Source: Deltaproteobacteria bacterium CG07_land_8_20_14_0_80_60_11 (GTDB lineage: Bacteria > Desulfobacterota > Desulfobaccia > Desulfobaccales > 0-14-0-80-60-11). Taken from it: 6,980 bases of DNA. The translations under genes were made by a program, and so were the position numbers. Under the pieces are notes generated by a model. It did not search any database. It saw only the letters and a program-made list of their open reading frames with translations, and was not told where the DNA came from. Positions 5,901 to 6,980 of the stretch are shown here, piece by piece (position 1 is the first letter of the stretch; the number at the start of each line of letters is the position of its first letter). The stretch spans positions 7,644 to 14,623 of the forward strand of contig PEWM01000194.1 of assembly GCA_002779455.1 (NCBI GenBank), given 5' to 3'.

Positions 5901-6624
5901 TTACTGGGTCATGGACAACTTGCTGGTGGGCGTAAATACCGGGTACAGCAAAACCCTTACCGGAATTGGGGGAACCGGGGGCGACATCAACGCCAACATC
6001 ATTCCCTTCAACGCCTACTCCGCCTTTTTCGTCAAGGGCTTCTATGTGAACGGCGCCTTAGGCTATACCTATAGCAACTACGATATGGAGAGAAACGTTG
6101 CCTTCGGCACGATCAACCGCACCGCCAAGGCCAATACCAGCGGCAACCAGTTCCAGGCGGCCGGGGAAACCGGGTATGACTTCAAAGTAGGGAATGCCAT
6201 CGTCGGTCCCACGGTCTCGCTGCAATATGCCACCCAGACCACCGCAGGCTTCACCGAAAGCAATGCCGGGGCCCTGAATCTCAAGGTGGGCAGTCAGACG
6301 GCGGATTCCCTGCAAACGGGTATCGGGGCGCGGGCGTCCTACAGAGCCAAGGTAGGAAACGTCACCGTAAAGCCGCAACTTGCGGTGGTCTGGCAGCATG
6401 AGTTTTCGAATAACACTCGCGGCGTCAACGCCCGCCTGGCCCAGGGCAGCACCACCATGAACTTCCGGACCGATAAAATCGGCCAGAACTTTGCGGTGGT
6501 GAGTTTCGACCTCCCGGCTCGAGTCACCAAAAACCTTGTGGCCCACGTCGGCTACACCGCCGAAGTGGGACGGGACAAGATCTCCAACCAGGGGGTCAAC
6601 CTGGGCCTGAAATATGCATTCTAA
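2989..6624 (+). CDS. Autotransporter with metallophosphoesterase passenger domain
   Basis: This 1211-residue protein is predicted to be a type Va autotransporter exposed on the cell surface or released. The signal peptide spans residues 1-30 (basic start, leucine-rich core, likely cut after LKA). A calcineurin-like metallophosphoesterase domain spans about 33-325. Its motifs are GDQR (D40), GGDQIRG (D74), GNHE (N111, H112), YGHYP (H198) and AGHNH (H237, H239). These metal ligands suggest a two-metal phosphoesterase, but R42 replaces the usual motif I His. Residues about 330-800 form a Gly/Thr/Asn-rich beta-helix with TVTGGTLNL repeats and an NSPGTLTI motif. A helical junction (about 803-883, with DEISPEKYAALP) leads to a beta-barrel (about 900-1211) ending LKYAF. 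AAGGA at 2976-2980, 8 nt upstream, supports the start. The gene is monocistronic. The substrate is unknown; nucleotides, phosphomonoesters or phosphodiesters are possible. Confidence 0.9.
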   Translation: MRQTRPFRVLAIILLLVLLNWGTYPNTLKADSWSFAVLGDQRDAGSYGINKPIVEAMAQQVASQNPAFVLAGGDQIRGIVDQTCDPLAEQYTHWKTAMAPILSITYPIRGNHETYGEVNTLGPDYAKNWMDNIANVLTQIPKNGPTNEVGMTYSFSKKNVFIIGLDQDNVTAPQQVNQPWLNQQLAANNLPFTFVYGHYPAFAVDPTENSLADHQAARDAFWKSLGDSSVNIYFAGHNHMYNRAKVSINGGPEIQQLVIGTGGAQLGAWDHTYPDPRVKWENDKELEYGYSLVTVDGNKITVDFYIYNQNTNTWSIFDTYVYTLTSRNFGANDANQSIDPATLTTYYTGVALNKIGLGTLTLNAGTSTYADAITVTGGGLKVEGDYSSAPVTVQSGAQAILGAAGKVAGVTINSGGTLLIGNNAGLGSFGLSINGGTVGSSAVNITVASALTIGGNFNLGGDAGTNLELTQNLPLTGNLLTHNGASNDTLSGNLTSTATGGITVTAGTLNLTGSNGGYAGSSAVTGGTLNLQGVGNYTGNNTVSGGTLNLNSASAITYSGANTVTGGTLNMSGALAIYSGASTVTGGTLNLSAGTLSGLLTLNGGNFNLSGTGAYTNPAPMTSSTGTTLDIVTGSNLTLAGGLTNSGNTVVNGTLTGNLTNNAGGLVKGSGVITGNLVNNAGGTINPGNSPGTLTINPGNWTNAPGATLACEVASPGSYDIVNVVVGTATITGSTLSPRVLGGYLPSTNQVFPGIVQAAGGVTSTFTIDNTRVGNSRTLFWQANYYTNSVDLQVVGNYAPADLSLSRNQRSVGNMLNALAPSVTSGDMLTVFDAINALTTDQAVSRSFDEISPEKYAALPTLAFPVTHMQFQYLQNRLARQRWETELGSDAVSSGGGGFMRGFNFGYDNTKMLLAASNFTVSDAGNPLIRQGAEHRWGIYLEPMANWGNLRPTANMVGYRYKNFGFTLGADYWVMDNLLVGVNTGYSKTLTGIGGTGGDINANIIPFNAYSAFFVKGFYVNGALGYTYSNYDMERNVAFGTINRTAKANTSGNQFQAAGETGYDFKVGNAIVGPTVSLQYATQTTAGFTESNAGALNLKVGSQTADSLQTGIGARASYRAKVGNVTVKPQLAVVWQHEFSNNTRGVNARLAQGSTTMNFRTDKIGQNFAVVSFDLPARVTKNLVAHVGYTAEVGRDKISNQGVNLGLKYAF
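4489..4812 (+). repeat. About 20-residue in-frame repeats of the beta-helix stalk
   Basis: Inside the autotransporter gene, residues 501-608 contain six units built on TV-x-GGTLNL. The repeated Val (Leu in the last unit) falls at residues 504, 524, 543, 564, 584 and 602, so the spacing is 18-21 residues (about 60 bp). The DNA copies have diverged at third positions, which points to selection on the protein rather than recent duplication. A second pair, GNLTNNAGG and GNLVNNAGG (residues 657 and 675), follows. Each unit probably makes one or two beta-helix turns in a rigid stalk that holds the phosphoesterase away from the membrane. Confidence 0.75.
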
Positions 6625-6654
6625 TTGATTATCCTTACGAACCATGAACCTGCG

Positions 6655-6705
6655 ACTTCATTGCCCCCGCTCCTGGGTTTACTCGGGGAACGGGGGCAAT
6701 GAAGT
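6655..6705 (+). terminator. Long perfect inverted repeat after the autotransporter gene
   Basis: ACTTCATTGCCCCCG (6655-6669) is exactly complementary to CGGGGGCAATGAAGT (6691-6705). Past one mismatch, TCC/GGA adds three more pairs, leaving a 13-nt loop. The hairpin begins 31 bp after the stop codon. No T-run follows, so it may act as a Rho-dependent or stabilising 3' structure, or be a REP-type dispersed repeat. The position favours transcript end processing. Confidence 0.5.
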
Positions 6706-6732
6706 TCTCCGCCGGCTCTGTGCTCGCTTGCC

Positions 6733-6747
6733 CCAGCCTGCGGCTGG
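6733..6747. repeat. Short GC-rich stem-loop
   Basis: CCAGCC (6733-6738) and GGCTGG (6742-6747) pair around a TGC loop. It follows the long inverted repeat by under 30 bp, so the two may be parts of one intergenic repeat element. Alone it is weak evidence of function. Confidence 0.35.
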
Positions 6748-6790
6748 CTTGTCCTGTCGGTGTTGCAATAAACCGGGTGGGGCTATTTTG

Positions 6791-6812
6791 AATGGTCCCT
6801 TAATGGTCCCTT
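6791..6812. repeat. Exact 11-bp tandem duplication
   Basis: AATGGTCCCTT occurs twice with no spacer (6791-6801 and 6802-6812). It could be a slippage product or paired binding half-sites on one DNA face. Nothing nearby decides between these. Confidence 0.6.
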
Positions 6813-6980
6813 ATTGCTTTTCCATTCACATCCCCGCCGGTAACCTGGGGTTTCCCTACCCCCGCCATCTGAAATCTTCCTCCCCACAGATGTCGATGCC
6901 AGATAATAATACTAATTGCACGTCAAACATAGAGTATTAAGCCACTCGAAGTTTGTCATGGAGCGTACGATTTCCGGTTG

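Larger units (their letters stand above)
6706..6980. other. Non-coding tail of the window
   Basis: No supported gene is seen here. The one plus-strand open frame that crosses the area runs through the long hairpin, has no ribosome binding site and resembles no known family. Apart from the stem-loop and the 11-bp tandem duplication, the stretch shows no recognisable signal. The last 70 bases are AT-richer and may be upstream DNA of a gene outside the window. Confidence 0.5.

Noticed and set aside
6644..6940. 98-codon plus-strand open frame after the autotransporter
   Set aside because: It runs across the perfect inverted repeat and stem-loop, has no ribosome binding site, has an odd Cys/Pro-rich composition and matches no family.

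Overview
The window looks like a degraded integrative-element boundary next to an intact surface-protein gene, in a moderately GC-rich Gram-negative bacterium. The outer membrane is implied by an autotransporter barrel ending in Phe. The mix of a UPF0175/DUF3368 toxin-antitoxin pair, XerD-like recombinases and a large autotransporter would fit Desulfobacterota ('Deltaproteobacteria') or a similar phylum. That placement is an inference from gene content only.

Left part (1-1340). The window opens inside a tRNA-Leu gene, of which only the 3' end is visible. 22 bp downstream, and convergent with it, lies the C-terminal catalytic half of a phage-type tyrosine integrase, the classic arrangement at a tRNA 3'-end attachment site. 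Beyond it, on the minus strand, is a three-cistron overlapping operon. Its order is a 24-codon micro-ORF, then a UPF0175-type antitoxin, then a DUF3368 PIN-like toxin whose C-terminal third has been replaced by unrelated sequence.

Middle part (1341-2988). About 580 bp without a convincing gene carry a REP-like palindrome (1448-1481) and a second palindrome. Then comes a XerC/XerD-like tyrosine recombinase on the minus strand (1919-2755). It is broken by exactly two small lesions: one extra base in an A8 run and a 5-bp tandem duplication. Undoing both gives a 276-residue protein with all six catalytic residues. A divergent spacer with a perfect 15-bp palindrome separates it from the next gene.

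Right part (2989-6980). One intact 1211-codon gene on the plus strand encodes a predicted type Va autotransporter. Its parts in order are a signal peptide, a calcineurin-like metallophosphoesterase domain, a Gly/Thr/Asn-rich beta-helix stalk with about 20-residue repeats, a helical junction and a C-terminal beta-barrel. It is followed by a long hairpin and about 275 bp without a gene.

The most notable items are the secreted phosphoesterase-autotransporter fusion, the nested micro-ORF/antitoxin/toxin operon, and the two decayed recombinases, which suggest a mobile element that has become fixed in place.
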